Shown piece after piece: positions 1-9,500 of a DNA stretch of 50,043 nt. Origin of the DNA: Anaerolineae bacterium (GTDB taxonomy: Bacteria; Chloroflexota; Anaerolineae; Anaerolineales; Villigracilaceae); assembly GCA_017303735.1 (NCBI GenBank), contig JAFLCF010000008.1:1-50043 (forward strand), written 5' to 3'. Positions within the stretch are counted from its first letter, which is position 1; the number at the start of each line of letters is the position of its first letter. Under the pieces are notes generated by a model, which had not been told where the DNA came from, did no database searches, and was given only the letters and a program-made list of their open reading frames with translations. The translations under genes were made by a program, and so were the position numbers.

Positions 1-896
1 ATAACCCTGCCAACTACATCCTCGTCCGCTCTACAACAGGTACCTTCAATACCCTCAGTTGTGCCGGTGGCGTGGTCGCACCAGATATCATCACACCTGT
101 TACTTCGGTGACTTATAGCAACGGCGGCGGCTCCGGTCCCTTTGTCGCTACGGTCACATTGAGTACGCCCATCACTACCAATGGCTATTACCGCTTGTTC
201 GTCTGCGGCACCACTTCCATCGTACAAGCCAATAACACGGCACTTGCTTTGGCTGGCAATGGCATTGCCAATGGGACGGACTTTGTCCGCAACTTCCAAC
301 TTGTCACTCCGGCTGCCGGTGGCGGTAGTGGTGGCAGTGCTGGCGCAAGAGAGGATGACTTAGCTGTTGCCGCACTGCCTGCTACTGGTTTTACTCCGGG
401 TCGCATTACCAAGTTGCCCGTTCAGCCAGATGAGCTTGCCTACTCTGACCTCAGTGAGATGTGGATCGAGATCCCTGCCTTGGGCATTAAGACCAGCATT
501 GTCGGTGTGCCACAGACTGCCGATGGCGAATGGGACGTTACCTGGCTTGCCAACAATGTCGGCTGGCTCAATGGCACTGCCTTCCCCACCTGGGAAGGGA
601 ACTCGGTGGTCACAGCGCATGTCACCAATGCCGATGGCGTCGATGGTCCTTTCGCGAACTTGAAGAAGCTCAAGTATGGTGACCAGATCATCATCCATCT
701 CTATGGACAGAAGTACATCTTTGAAGTCCGCAATTCAAGGATGAGCAAACCCTTTACAACCAGCTTTGCTTTCGAGCATCTTGAAGATCAATCTTATCTG
801 ACCCTTATCACCTGTCAGGTTTACCTACCTAAGAGCGATACCTATCTATATCGTCGCGTAATTCGCGCGGTGTTGGTTGAAGTGGAAGGCGAGTAG
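1..896 (+). CDS. Secreted Ig-like protein with LPATGF motif and C-terminal sortase domain (5' truncated by window edge)
   Basis: The frame is open from base 3, so this is the 3' part of a longer gene; the GTG at 72 is an internal Val codon, since it sits inside a module shared with the two paralogs. Visible order: the end of an SbsA-like Ig module, a Gly/Ser-rich linker, LPATGF (codons from 375), about 20 residues with QP, then a sortase fold. Sortase hallmarks are His in TAHVT (618-620), Cys in TLITC (813-815) and Arg-Arg 13-14 residues after the Cys. No transmembrane segment follows LPATG, so this is not a classical C-terminal sorting signal. The protein is paralogous to those at 2318 and 6596, and its first 274 bases are almost identical to 10599-10872. 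It is followed by a strong terminator. Function inferred: cell-surface protein that may process itself; substrate unknown. Confidence 0.85.
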   Translation, partial: NPANYILVRSTTGTFNTLSCAGGVVAPDIITPVTSVTYSNGGGSGPFVATVTLSTPITTNGYYRLFVCGTTSIVQANNTALALAGNGIANGTDFVRNFQLVTPAAGGGSGGSAGAREDDLAVAALPATGFTPGRITKLPVQPDELAYSDLSEMWIEIPALGIKTSIVGVPQTADGEWDVTWLANNVGWLNGTAFPTWEGNSVVTAHVTNADGVDGPFANLKKLKYGDQIIIHLYGQKYIFEVRNSRMSKPFTTSFAFEHLEDQSYLTLITCQVYLPKSDTYLYRRVIRAVLVEVEGE

Positions 897-911
897 CATC
901 AATCAATAAAG

Positions 912-953
912 AAAAGAGCTGACAGGCTGCTTTGAAACCTGTCAGCTCTTTTT
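912..953 (+). terminator. Rho-independent terminator
   Basis: Near-perfect 15-bp stem (912-926 with 938-953) rich in GAGCTGACAGG, 11-nt loop, then a T run. It ends the sortase-protein gene and overlaps the 3' end of the convergent nucleosidase gene. Confidence 0.9.
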
Positions 954-1626
954 ATATCTTCACACTTCTCAGCCAATCGGGTAACTGCTCAAATAACTTG
1001 TACATAACGTCTTTTGTACGTTCTTCAAACAACGCCAAGTTATCATATGCCTCCCCTGCCTTTTCATTTACCAAGTCGCTAACGCCGCGCAGAATCAACA
1101 ATCGTGCGGCGTTTTTATTTGCCACCCAAGCCATCGCACCTGATTCCCAGTCTCCTGCAATGGCTCCCAACGATTTGAGATACGCAATCTTATCCGGCGG
1201 CAGGTCGCTATCGGCGGAGGCGAGGATTCCCTTTCGGACGGGGTAAGGGTAGGGTTCGGGCAACCAACTCAAATTAAGAGTCGAGGCGTAATACTCCACG
1301 ATGTTGAGATCGCCCATGAGTTCGACAATGTCATAGATGAAAGTCCGCTCAACCAGCACGATATCGTTCAGACCGATATTGCCTTCAAAGCCGCCGCAGG
1401 TGCCGAGGTTGACGATCAGGTCCGGCTGGTCGTGATCGATCACATACTGAATCGCACCCGCCGAAGCGATCTTGCCCCAACCGCTATGCAGCAACTTAAG
1501 TTCAAAACCATGATGGTGAAGAATTCCAGTATCACCATACGGTGAAGGCGTAATTTCAAGCGCGGGGAAAATTTCTTTCACGGCTTTCCATTCCGCAATG
1601 GCAGAGATCATCACAACAGTTTTCAT
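952..1626 (-). CDS. Phosphorylase-superfamily nucleosidase (MTA/SAH nucleosidase-like)
   Basis: A 224-residue cytosolic protein of the PNP/UDP phosphorylase fold. Residues at the expected places for a 5'-methylthioadenosine/S-adenosylhomocysteine nucleosidase are Glu12 (AEW), Glu161 in GDWESGAMA and Asp184 in RGVSD; LGTCGGF at 74-80 resembles the family glycine loop. The length is typical. Such enzymes hydrolyse the N-glycosidic bond of MTA or SAH; futalosine hydrolase or another nucleosidase specificity cannot be excluded. The start ATG at 1626 overlaps the stop of the upstream pncC-like gene by 4 bases (ATGA), so the two are probably translationally coupled. Confidence 0.75.
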   Translation of the reverse strand: MKTVVMISAIAEWKAVKEIFPALEITPSPYGDTGILHHHGFELKLLHSGWGKIASAGAIQYVIDHDQPDLIVNLGTCGGFEGNIGLNDIVLVERTFIYDIVELMGDLNIVEYYASTLNLSWLPEPYPYPVRKGILASADSDLPPDKIAYLKSLGAIAGDWESGAMAWVANKNAARLLILRGVSDLVNEKAGEAYDNLALFEERTKDVMYKLFEQLPDWLRSVKI

Positions 1627-2108
1627 GCGAGCCTCCCATCAAGATAATCAAGGATGAATTGCAGCGCGGCTTCGCTGGATAATTGCTTATTAAGAATGCG
1701 ATCCCCATCCCAGACGAAGTGCCGCGCCTCTTCCCCGCTCGGAGTTGCCAGCCCGACCCAGACCGTGCCTACGGGTTTATCGGGTGTGCCGCCGCCGGGT
1801 CCGGCAATGCCGCTGACACTGACGGCGATATCGGCAGTGAACACCCTGCGTGCGCCTTGTGCCATTTCAATGACCGTTTCTCTTGAGACCGCGCCTTTTG
1901 TGTTTAACGTATCCCACGAGACGCCCAGCAGGGAGGCTTTGGCTTCATATGAATACGCAACGATACCACCCAGAAAATATGCCGACGAGCCAGATACATC
2001 CGTAATGCGGCTGGCAACCAAACCGCCTGTGCATGATTCGGCTGTGGCGAGGGTGAGGAGTTTCTTGGAGAGCAATTCACTTACACGCAGTTCATAGTAA
2101 TTATTCAT
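1623..2108 (-). CDS. pncC: CinA C-terminal domain protein, nicotinamide-nucleotide amidohydrolase
   Basis: A 161-residue stand-alone CinA-C domain. Recognised by [15 protein letters not shown] near residue 22 (family Ser/nucleophile region), the [10 protein letters not shown] segment, GAVSRETV and [19 protein letters not shown]. In characterised members this deamidates nicotinamide mononucleotide to nicotinate mononucleotide for NAD recycling. The molybdopterin-like N-terminal half of full CinA is absent, as in many pncC proteins. The ATG at 2108 has AGGA five bases upstream. First gene of a two-gene unit with the nucleosidase. Confidence 0.85.
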   Translation of the reverse strand: MNNYYELRVSELLSKKLLTLATAESCTGGLVASRITDVSGSSAYFLGGIVAYSYEAKASLLGVSWDTLNTKGAVSRETVIEMAQGARRVFTADIAVSVSGIAGPGGGTPDKPVGTVWVGLATPSGEEARHFVWDGDRILNKQLSSEAALQFILDYLDGRLA

Positions 2109-2162
2109 GTTTATCCTAGGTAATGACCTGTATTTTATCAGTGCTTTATGAAGGAAAATTCG

Positions 2163-2190
2163 TTGACAAATGGTGGATTCACATTAGAAT
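2163..2190 (+). promoter_or_regulatory. Sigma-70-like promoter for the 2318 sortase-protein gene
   Basis: TTGACA (2163-2168), 16-nt spacer, TAGAAT (2185-2190). The same layout, TTGACT-N16-TAGAAT, with the same preceding AAGGAAAATT context, occurs at 6141-6168 before the unit that contains the third paralog. Confidence 0.75.
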
Positions 2191-2267
2191 AGGATTAATG
2201 TTAACATTTTTGCAAAGAGCTATTCTTTTATCCGTTTAAGTTGGGTAACTTTTACCCAATTAATCCT
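2191..2267 (+). promoter_or_regulatory. Structured 5' leader of the 2318 gene
   Basis: AGGATTAAT (2191-2199) is perfectly complementary to ATTAATCCT (2259-2267). It encloses a GCAAAG box (2212-2217) and a perfect hairpin TTGGGTAA/TTACCCAA (2241-2248/2252-2259; the last base is shared with the outer arm). The closed structure starts directly after the -10 element. I do not recognise it as a known riboswitch class. Confidence 0.4.
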
Positions 2268-2317
2268 AAAAAGGCTTTATTTTATTTTTTCGGTTTCATC
2301 AAGATGAGGATTAAAAA

Positions 2318-5300
2318 ATGAGAAAATCGATTTTTACCAAAGCTTTTTCTGCAATTTTGATCTTGATTCTGGCATTAGTAACGATACCGGTAAAACCTGC
2401 TGTGGCTGCTACAGCCGTTGATAACTTCTCCACACCAGGTACATTTACCTGGACTGCCCCACCCGATGTCACCTCCGTTACAGTAGAAGCATGGGGCGGC
2501 GGTGGACGAGGCGGCGGTATTGCTTTAGTGGGTGGTGAAACCGTTCGCGGCGGCGGCGGTGGCGGTGCTTATTCCAGTTCTGTCGTTACTGTTGTTCCGG
2601 GGAATACTTATACGATTGTTGTCGGCGCTGGAGCAACTGTATTGGCAGCCGCAGGCGGAGACTCATATTTTGGCACTGCCACAACCGTCATGGCAAAAGG
2701 CGGGAACTCTGCAGCCAACAACAATACAACTGGCGCCACCGGTGGGTCCGCCGCGGCTGGTTTTGGAACCATTCGATTCTCGGGTGGAGCCGGAGCAAAT
2801 GGAAATGCCGGAGCAAATTACAGTGGCGGCGGTGGCTCTTCGGCAGGGACTGGTGCAAACGGCAACACTGCTACAAATGCAACCGGCGCAACAGCACCAG
2901 CCGGAGGTGGCAATGGCGGCAACGGCAGAGCTACCACTACGGGTGCAGGGGTGATTGGCGCAACACCTGGCGGCGGCGGCGGCGGGGCGTATAGCAGTGG
3001 AGCTACTCTTGCACAAGCCGGAGGCAATGGTGCTGATGGCAGTGTCGTTCTCACATATACCAGTGATTACAGAATTTTTAACACCCCAGGTACCTCTTCA
3101 TGGACGGCTCCTGCTGGTGTCACATCGATTGATGTCGAAGTGTGGGGTGGCGGTGGCAGAGGCGGAAATGTAGGTGGAGGATTCAGCGGCGAAGTTGTCG
3201 CTGGCGGTGGAGGTGGAGGCGCTTACTCCAGATCTACCCTTACTGTTATTCCAGGGAATACCTATACGATCGTTGTCGGTGCAGGATCAACTTCCACTGC
3301 CGCAGGCGGAGACTCATATTTTGACACTGCCACAACCGTTATGGCAAAAGGTGGAAATTCATCCAACAGCGCAACTGGTGCGACCGGCGGTTCTGCGGCA
3401 GCCGGGTTTGGAACTACAAAATATTCAGGCGGAGCAGGAGCAAATGGAGATGCCACTGGAAACTATGGTGGTGGGGGCGGCTCTTCAGCAGGTACAGCTG
3501 CGATTGGAACGAATGCCACGAATGCGACTGGCGCATCTGCCCCGGCTGGGGGCGGCAATGGCGGCAATGGTAAATCTGCCCCAACTGGCGCAGGGTTGGT
3601 GGGGAATCTACCCGGCGGCGGTGGCGGCGGGGCGTATAGAAATGGAGCTGGATTTGGACAAAATGGAGGCAATGGAGCCAATGGGCTGGTTGTGATTACT
3701 ATCAATGTCAATACACCTCCTACGGGAGGGAATGGTGCCGTCACAACAAATGAAGATACGACCTACACATTTACTACGGCTGATTTCACCACCCTGACCA
3801 CTCCCCCATATAGCGATGCGGAAAGCAACCCATTTGCTGGTATCCGGGTTACTTCGCTGGAAACCGCAGGGACTTTGCAATGCGGTGGTGTGGATGTTCC
3901 ACTCAACGGTATTTGTGCAGATGTCACAACGCTGACATTTGCCCCAGTTGCAGATGCCAATGGCACACCATATGCCACATTCCAATTCGAGGTGTATGAC
4001 GGCACGGCATACAGCATCAGCAGTTATACGATGACCATCAATGTGACTTCGGATAATGATATTCCTGTTGAAACCGTTGCCCCAGATCAATTCAGAACGG
4101 ATGGAACCACGGTCATTGCTCAAGGCGGAATTACCAACGAAACCTCGGTAGTTTTCAAAGGCACTGCCACAGATACAGAAGGTGATCAATATACGCTCGA
4201 AGCGGAAGCAGTCAGTGATATATCACCCTTTACTGGTGTTTCTACCTGTACTAGTCCGCTCACCAACAGTGGCACAGAAGCAAGCACCGGTTCATGTGGA
4301 CCCTTTGCTTCGGGCTCTTATATATGGCGTTATCGCTTCGTGGATAGCGGCGGCGGGGCTACTGCATGGACAGTTTTCGGTGTAAGTGACCCGGACTTTA
4401 TCGTTGATAGTACCCTTCCAGTTGTTACCAATGTCACATCCACAACTGCGGACGGAACGTACTTTACCGGCGCGGTGATCAATGTCACCGTAACCTTTAG
4501 TGAGATCGTCTATGTGACTGGCGCACCTCAGATCACTCTTGAATTGGGCTCCATAGATGGAATCGCAAATTATGTAAGTGGAAGCGGCACAGATACCCTT
4601 TCATTCACATATACAGTTGCGCTTGGCGACACCACGCCTGATCTGGATTACGTCGCACCAACCTCATTAACCTTAAATGGTGGGACCATCCAGGATGCCG
4701 TGCTCAATAATGCGGATCTGACGCTTCCAATTCCAGGAGCGGCAGGTTCACTAGGTGCGAATAAAGACATCGTGATCGATACTACGCTTCTGATGATCAC
4801 CACCAATGGCATCGACTCAAACCCAGATACGGGTGATGGAAACGTAGGCGAAAACGAATCCATTCCAACCACGCATAATGTGACTCAACTGATCGTACAC
4901 TTCAACAAGGATGTGTACGATCCACCTGGTGATGTCGATTCGGATGATGTCACCAACCCCGCCAACTATAGGCTCCTTTACTCTACCACTGCCGTTTTTA
5001 ACACCCTGGGATGTGGATCAGGCGGAGCTCCGCTCCCGATCGTTGCCCCTGATATTCCGATCCCTGTTACTTCAGTAGCTTATAGCAACGGCGGCGGTTC
5101 CGGTCCATTCATTGCAACACTCAACCTCAGCACACCGTTGACAGTCGTGGGGCACTATCGCTTGTATGTGTGTGGGACAACGTCCATTGTACAGGCAAGC
5201 AGTACAGCCTTTGCCCTCGCTGGTGACGGAACAGCCCCCTCGACCGATTTCGCACGCAACTTCCAACTCACCACCCCTAGTTCAAGCGGAGGCGGCACAC

Positions 5301-5857
5301 TAGTAGAGGATGATGACTCGCTTACCATCGCAGCCCTGCCCGCTACGGGCTTCGCCCCGAACCGTGTCACCCTATTGGCGGAACAGCCGCAAGACCTCGC
5401 TTACACTGATCTCGGCGACTTATGGATCGAGATTCCTTCGCTTGGCATCAAGACAAGCATCGTGGGTGTGCCTCAGACCAAAGAAGGCGATTGGGATGTG
5501 ACTTGGCTCGCGAACAACGTCGGCTGGCTCAACGGCACCGCCTTCCCCACTTGGGAGGGCAACTCTGTGGTGACAGCTCATGTCACCAATGCCGACGGAC
5601 TGAATGGTCCATTTGCAGACTTGAAGAAACTCAAGTATGGTGACCAGATCATCGTCCACCTCTACGATGAGAAGTACATATTTGAAGTACGCAACTCACG
5701 TCTCTCACGCCCCTACACAACAAGTTTCGCGTTCGAGACCTTGGAAGACGAGTCCTATCTAACTCTGATCACCTGTCAGGTCTACCTACCCAGCAGTGAT
5801 ACATACTTCTTCAGGCGGGTGGTTCGTGCGGTGTTGATACGTGTTGAGAACGAGTAG
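2318..5857 (+). CDS. Giant secreted Gly-rich/Ig protein with LPATGF motif and C-terminal sortase domain
   Basis: 1179 residues. The signal peptide (about 1-31, hydrophobic core ILILILALV, end AVAA) directs export. Two tandem glycine-rich modules follow (about 35-245 and 247-465, each opening with a WTAP-GVTS stretch), then a cadherin-like stretch (about 466-580), a repeat module with a Cys pair (about 590-700), an Ig-like module (about 700-820), an SbsA-like Ig module (about 825-985), a Ser/Gly linker, LPATGF at 1007-1012 and a sortase domain to the end. Catalytic candidates are His1088 (TAHVT), Cys1153 (TLITC) and Arg1166/1167. There is no C-terminal membrane anchor. AGGA lies 7 nt before the ATG. 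It has its own promoter and terminator, so it is monocistronic. Sortases are cysteine transpeptidases that cleave LPXTG-like motifs; self-processing here is inference. Confidence 0.88.
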   Translation: MRKSIFTKAFSAILILILALVTIPVKPAVAATAVDNFSTPGTFTWTAPPDVTSVTVEAWGGGGRGGGIALVGGETVRGGGGGGAYSSSVVTVVPGNTYTIVVGAGATVLAAAGGDSYFGTATTVMAKGGNSAANNNTTGATGGSAAAGFGTIRFSGGAGANGNAGANYSGGGGSSAGTGANGNTATNATGATAPAGGGNGGNGRATTTGAGVIGATPGGGGGGAYSSGATLAQAGGNGADGSVVLTYTSDYRIFNTPGTSSWTAPAGVTSIDVEVWGGGGRGGNVGGGFSGEVVAGGGGGGAYSRSTLTVIPGNTYTIVVGAGSTSTAAGGDSYFDTATTVMAKGGNSSNSATGATGGSAAAGFGTTKYSGGAGANGDATGNYGGGGGSSAGTAAIGTNATNATGASAPAGGGNGGNGKSAPTGAGLVGNLPGGGGGGAYRNGAGFGQNGGNGANGLVVITINVNTPPTGGNGAVTTNEDTTYTFTTADFTTLTTPPYSDAESNPFAGIRVTSLETAGTLQCGGVDVPLNGICADVTTLTFAPVADANGTPYATFQFEVYDGTAYSISSYTMTINVTSDNDIPVETVAPDQFRTDGTTVIAQGGITNETSVVFKGTATDTEGDQYTLEAEAVSDISPFTGVSTCTSPLTNSGTEASTGSCGPFASGSYIWRYRFVDSGGGATAWTVFGVSDPDFIVDSTLPVVTNVTSTTADGTYFTGAVINVTVTFSEIVYVTGAPQITLELGSIDGIANYVSGSGTDTLSFTYTVALGDTTPDLDYVAPTSLTLNGGTIQDAVLNNADLTLPIPGAAGSLGANKDIVIDTTLLMITTNGIDSNPDTGDGNVGENESIPTTHNVTQLIVHFNKDVYDPPGDVDSDDVTNPANYRLLYSTTAVFNTLGCGSGGAPLPIVAPDIPIPVTSVAYSNGGGSGPFIATLNLSTPLTVVGHYRLYVCGTTSIVQASSTAFALAGDGTAPSTDFARNFQLTTPSSSGGGTLVEDDDSLTIAALPATGFAPNRVTLLAEQPQDLAYTDLGDLWIEIPSLGIKTSIVGVPQTKEGDWDVTWLANNVGWLNGTAFPTWEGNSVVTAHVTNADGLNGPFADLKKLKYGDQIIVHLYDEKYIFEVRNSRLSRPYTTSFAFETLEDESYLTLITCQVYLPSSDTYFFRRVVRAVLIRVENE
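2440..3710 (+). repeat. Tandem glycine-rich module repeat inside the 2318 gene
   Basis: Two roughly 620-bp copies encode WTAP-GVTSV-VE-WGGGGRGG, then GGGGGAYS, NTYTIVVGAG and GGDSYF-TATTVMAKGGNS motifs in the same order. DNA identity is interrupted, so the duplication is not recent. This resembles the glycine-rich domains seen in bacterial surface proteins. Confidence 0.8.
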
Positions 5858-5879
5858 TTTGTAAAAGTTTAAACAATTG

Positions 5880-5930
5880 AAAAGACTTCCGAAGTGCCAA
5901 CTAAGTATGGTGGCTTCGGGAGTCTTTTTA
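5880..5930 (+). terminator. Rho-independent terminator
   Basis: Long stem (5880-5899 with 5908-5929, small imperfections at TCC/GGG) around an ACTAAGTA loop, ending in a T run, 22 bases after the stop of the 2318 gene. Confidence 0.88.
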
Positions 5931-5943
5931 TTTTCAATGAACC

Positions 5944-6047
5944 TCTTGCATAGGTAGCCACAGAGAACACAGAGACCTTGAGAGAAGTCTTAAGACCTCT
6001 TTTTCTCTTTAAACTCTGTGGAAAATAAAACTTTTGCATAAGGTCTA
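5944..6047 (+). repeat. Dispersed imperfect palindrome containing CCACAGAG/CTCTGTGG
   Basis: CCACAGAG (5958-5965) and CTCTGTGG (6014-6021) are inverted arms around an AGAGACC/AGACCTCT core. TTGCATAGGT and TTGCATAAGGT flank the element as near direct repeats. A second element with the same arms is at 30124-30240. No gene is visible in 5858-6281 apart from this element, the terminator, the promoter and the leader. Confidence 0.6.
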
Positions 6048-6140
6048 TTACTGTATAGCACTCAAGGTTAAGGCACTTCGCCATTTTATGTTTATGCGCA
6101 TTTTTTCGGCCCATCCCGTCCGTTTGTTAAGGAAAATTTA

Positions 6141-6168
6141 TTGACTTTTCCTTGAATAGGATTAGAAT
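6141..6168 (+). promoter_or_regulatory. Promoter for the XRE-regulator/sortase-protein unit
   Basis: TTGACT (6141-6146), 16-nt spacer, TAGAAT (6163-6168), preceded by AAGGAAAATT exactly as at the 2163 promoter. Confidence 0.7.
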
Positions 6169-6190
6169 AATATGAGCGCCTTGCAAAAGT

Positions 6191-6220
6191 GCAAAGTGAC
6201 CGGAAAACCGGTTCTTTTTT
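6191..6220 (+). promoter_or_regulatory. GCAAAG leader box and attenuator-like hairpin
   Basis: GCAAAG (6191-6196) lies 22 nt after the -10 element, against 21 nt in the 2318 leader. It is followed by ACCGG-AAAA-CCGGT (6199-6212) and TTCTTTTTT, which looks like a short intrinsic terminator inside the 5' leader, 60 nt before the regulator start. It could reduce read-through into the downstream genes. Confidence 0.45.
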
Positions 6221-6281
6221 GTATTTCGTTTCAAAAATATATTTATAAAAATACTTTTAATTAAATTTAAAAAGGAAATTC

Positions 6282-6536
6282 ATGCAGCCCACCCACACCC
6301 CACCCATACCAGCCAAAAGCCGCGTGCAAGAACTAGCTGAACGTATCAACATGTCTGTAGATGAATTTATTGGAGAGATGCGCAAACTGGGTTGCAGTGA
6401 ACCCACCGCTATGAAGATCTGGCGCGGGGAATACGAAGAGTTCGATGATTTCAATGATAACAATGTGCAATTAAGCAATTTACGTAAAGCATCGGTCGTG
6501 CTAAAAGTCGGTACAGGGTCATTATTACCTAAATAA
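6282..6536 (+). CDS. Small XRE-type helix-turn-helix protein
   Basis: 84 residues. Residues about 13-75 fit a Cro/C1-type fold: LAERINMSVDEFIGEM, then a turn and recognition-like helix CSEPTAMKIWRGEY, and a final NLRKASVVLKV helix as in one-domain XRE regulators. AAGGA precedes the ATG by 7 nt. It lies between the 6141 promoter and the 6596 giant gene, with no terminator between (59-bp gap), so it is probably co-transcribed and may regulate the surface-protein gene or itself. Target unknown. Confidence 0.65.
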   Translation: MQPTHTPPIPAKSRVQELAERINMSVDEFIGEMRKLGCSEPTAMKIWRGEYEEFDDFNDNNVQLSNLRKASVVLKVGTGSLLPK

Positions 6537-6595
6537 GAATTTATTTTTTTATTTTCTATTCACCCATCACAATAAGGAAAAACAAGGAAAAAACA

Positions 6596-9500
6596 ATGAA
6601 CAAATCTTTTTTCAACAAGCTTTTTTCTGCAATTTTGATCGTGATGCTGGCACTGGGGGCACTGCCCATCACACCAGCATATGCGGCGACATCTGGTCCA
6701 AATCTCCCGGATGTAGGAGCAAATGTCAATGGACCAGGAACGGTTAATTGGACAAATTCTGGAAACGTGATTTCCAATAATAATGTATATGCGACAGTAG
6801 CCGTAAATAATTCAACGTCAGAATATTTACAAGCTACTGATTTTGACTTTGCTATTCCAGCAGGTTCGAGTATTGCAGGAATACAAGTTACTATAGGAAG
6901 ATTTGGGTCAACCGGTGGCGGGCAGGATATACAAGATAACGTTGTCCAGTTGATTAAAGGTGGGTCATTGGTCGGGAGCAACCTCGGAAATACCACAACA
7001 GATTGGCCTGGTACTGAAGCTGCAGCAAATTATGGCGCTGCTAATAATTTGTGGGGAACAACTTGGACACCAGCAGAAATAAATGACGTAAATTTCGGTG
7101 TAGCGCTAGCAGTTGACAGCACTAACACAAGAACTGCAAGTGTTGATTATATCCAAGTAACGGTTACATACTTTTTGAATTCAACAACTGTTGGTGTTGC
7201 AACAGCTACTTCGGGTAGTAGTTCATCAATCAATGTTTCTATGCCTTACACAGATGATGGCGATGCTGACAACACGTATACAGTCGAATACTGTCTGACT
7301 TCAGCAAATTGCCCAGTATCTGGCTCATGGACTACCTTCGTATCCGGGGCAGCGCACAGTGCATCTCCATTTGCCACAAGTATTACAGGGCTGGCACCTG
7401 CAACAAGTTATGATGTCCGCGTAACCTACAATGATGCAGATGGTATAACTGGGACAAATCCGCAAACGATCGCAAATGTTACAACAGCAGCATGCGGCGG
7501 TTCCCTCACCTATACCATCCCAGCTGGGTCTGATCGTGTCGTAGTCGTGATTGTATCCAGTGAAGGAGGCGGGGCAATTGGAACACCAAATCTTTCAGGG
7601 TTTGGTGCGGCAACTTTAATTGCGAACCCCGTAAATGGAAATGCAAGAATATATGCTGGCTATAGGGTCGTTGGCACTTCAGCAGTTGCTCAAGCTACAA
7701 CAATCACCGCAACCAATGGCACTTGTTTTTACGCGAATACCTATACGGGCATCAACCAGACAGCTGGGACGGGTGTCTCAAATACCATCAATAGCTCAGC
7801 AACTGGAACAGCTGCTGCTGGAAATACAACAACGAATACAAGTGTATTCAACGCCGCTGGTGGTGCAGTTGTTAACCAAGCAGGTGGGCGCGTTATTTAT
7901 GCCACCAATATGAACAATGCTGGTCCATCTGGCACGGGAACTTCCGGGGTCTGGACGTTTAGCGAACTATTTGATGGAAGCCAGACAGCAGATGGAAATC
8001 GAACTGCCGTGGGTCAAAGCACGGCTACTACCGCAGGCTCCGCCACAATCACCGTCACAGATGGTGGGACAGCCCATAATCGCTCGGTTTTGGTCGGTTT
8101 CGCCTTGAACCCTGCCATAACCAACACCGCCCCTAACGCTCCTTCTACCATAAATCAATACAGAACCGATGCCACCACTGTGATCGCACAGGGCGGTTAT
8201 ACAAACCAAACTCAGGTTGTCTTCAAAGCCACGGCAACAGACCCTGAGGCGAATCAATATCAATTGCAAGTGGAAGTACTGCCAAATGCAAGTGCGTTCA
8301 CGAATACTGCCACTTGTTCAAGCCCATTAACCAACAGCGGAACCGAAACCAGCACTGGTTCCTGTGGAGCCTTTGTAAGCGGCACCTCCTATAAATGGCA
8401 ATATAGACTTGTAGATAGCCTCGGCGCAGCAACAGCTTGGACATCCTTTGGCGGCTCAGACCCAGACTTTACGGTTGACTCAACCGCCCCAGACACTACC
8501 ATCACTGCCAACCCGCCCCTCCTAACAAATTCTAGTACAGCAGCGTTCTCCTTCACTGGCAGCGACCCCGGCGGCTCTGGCGTTGCTTCCTTCCAATGTC
8601 AATTGGATGGCGGCGGTTTCAGTGCCTGTACCAGTCCGCAGAATTATGTCGGTCTGAGCGACGGTAGTCACACCTTCCAGGTACGCGCAATTGACAATGC
8701 GGGCAATGTTGATTCGACCCCTGCCTCTTATACCTGGACCGTGGATACAACTGCTCCTGCAGCGCCGGTGGTCACTACGCCAGCCAATGGTAGTGTAATA
8801 AGTAATCCGACACCTCTTGTCTCCGGCACCGCCGAACCCAATAGCACAGTTACAGTGTATATCGATGGTTCTCCCGTAGGCACTGCCACAGCCGATGGCA
8901 GTGGCGACTGGAATTACACTCCTGCCGCACTTAGCGATGGTTCTCACACAGTTAGAGCCACTTCTACAGATGCAGCAGGAAATACCAGTCCTAACTCGAA
9001 CACCAACACATTTACGGTGGATACCGTTGCTCCTGATACCACCATCACTGCCAACCCGACCAATCCAACAAATTCTAGCAATGCATCGTTCTCCTTCACC
9101 GGCAACGACTCCGGTGGCTCTGGTGTTGCTTCCTTCCAATGTCAATTAGACGGTGGTGGTTTCAGTGCCTGTACCAGTCCGCAGAATTATGTCGGTCTGA
9201 GCGACGGCAGTCACACCTTCCAAGTGCGTGCAATAGATGTGGCTGGCAACGTGGATACCACTCCTGCCTCCTATACGTGGACAATTGACACGGCTGCGCC
9301 AGATACGACCATCGATTCCAATCCGACCAATCCGAGCAACGACAACACCCCCACCTTCACCTTCAGTAGCCCGGATGTGACTGCAACCTTCCAATGCAGT
9401 ATTGATGGTGGTGCTTTCTCTGCCTGTACCACGCCGAATACTCTTGCAACTTTGGCAGATGGTCTCCATACCTTTGCCGTCCGCGCTGTTGATCTTTTGG

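Noticed and set aside
72..896. GTG at 72 as a true start of a short 274-residue sortase protein
   Set aside because: The frame is open from base 3 and the preceding codons match the internal module of the 6596 paralog, so the gene is cut by the window edge.
2663..3744. Long minus- and plus-strand frames inside the Gly-rich gene rich in Pro, Ala or Cys
   Set aside because: They are shadows produced by GGC/GGA codon bias of the glycine-rich modules; no start signals.
5336..5353. LPATGF as an ordinary C-terminal cell-wall sorting signal
   Set aside because: It is followed by a 160-residue folded domain with sortase catalytic residues, not by a membrane helix and basic tail.
6180..6221. The GCAAAG box with ACCGG-AAAA-CCGGT hairpin as a cyclic-di-GMP-I riboswitch
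   Set aside because: Only fragments of the consensus are present; the order of hairpin and GCAAAG is wrong and no second long stem is visible. Kept only as an unclassified leader.
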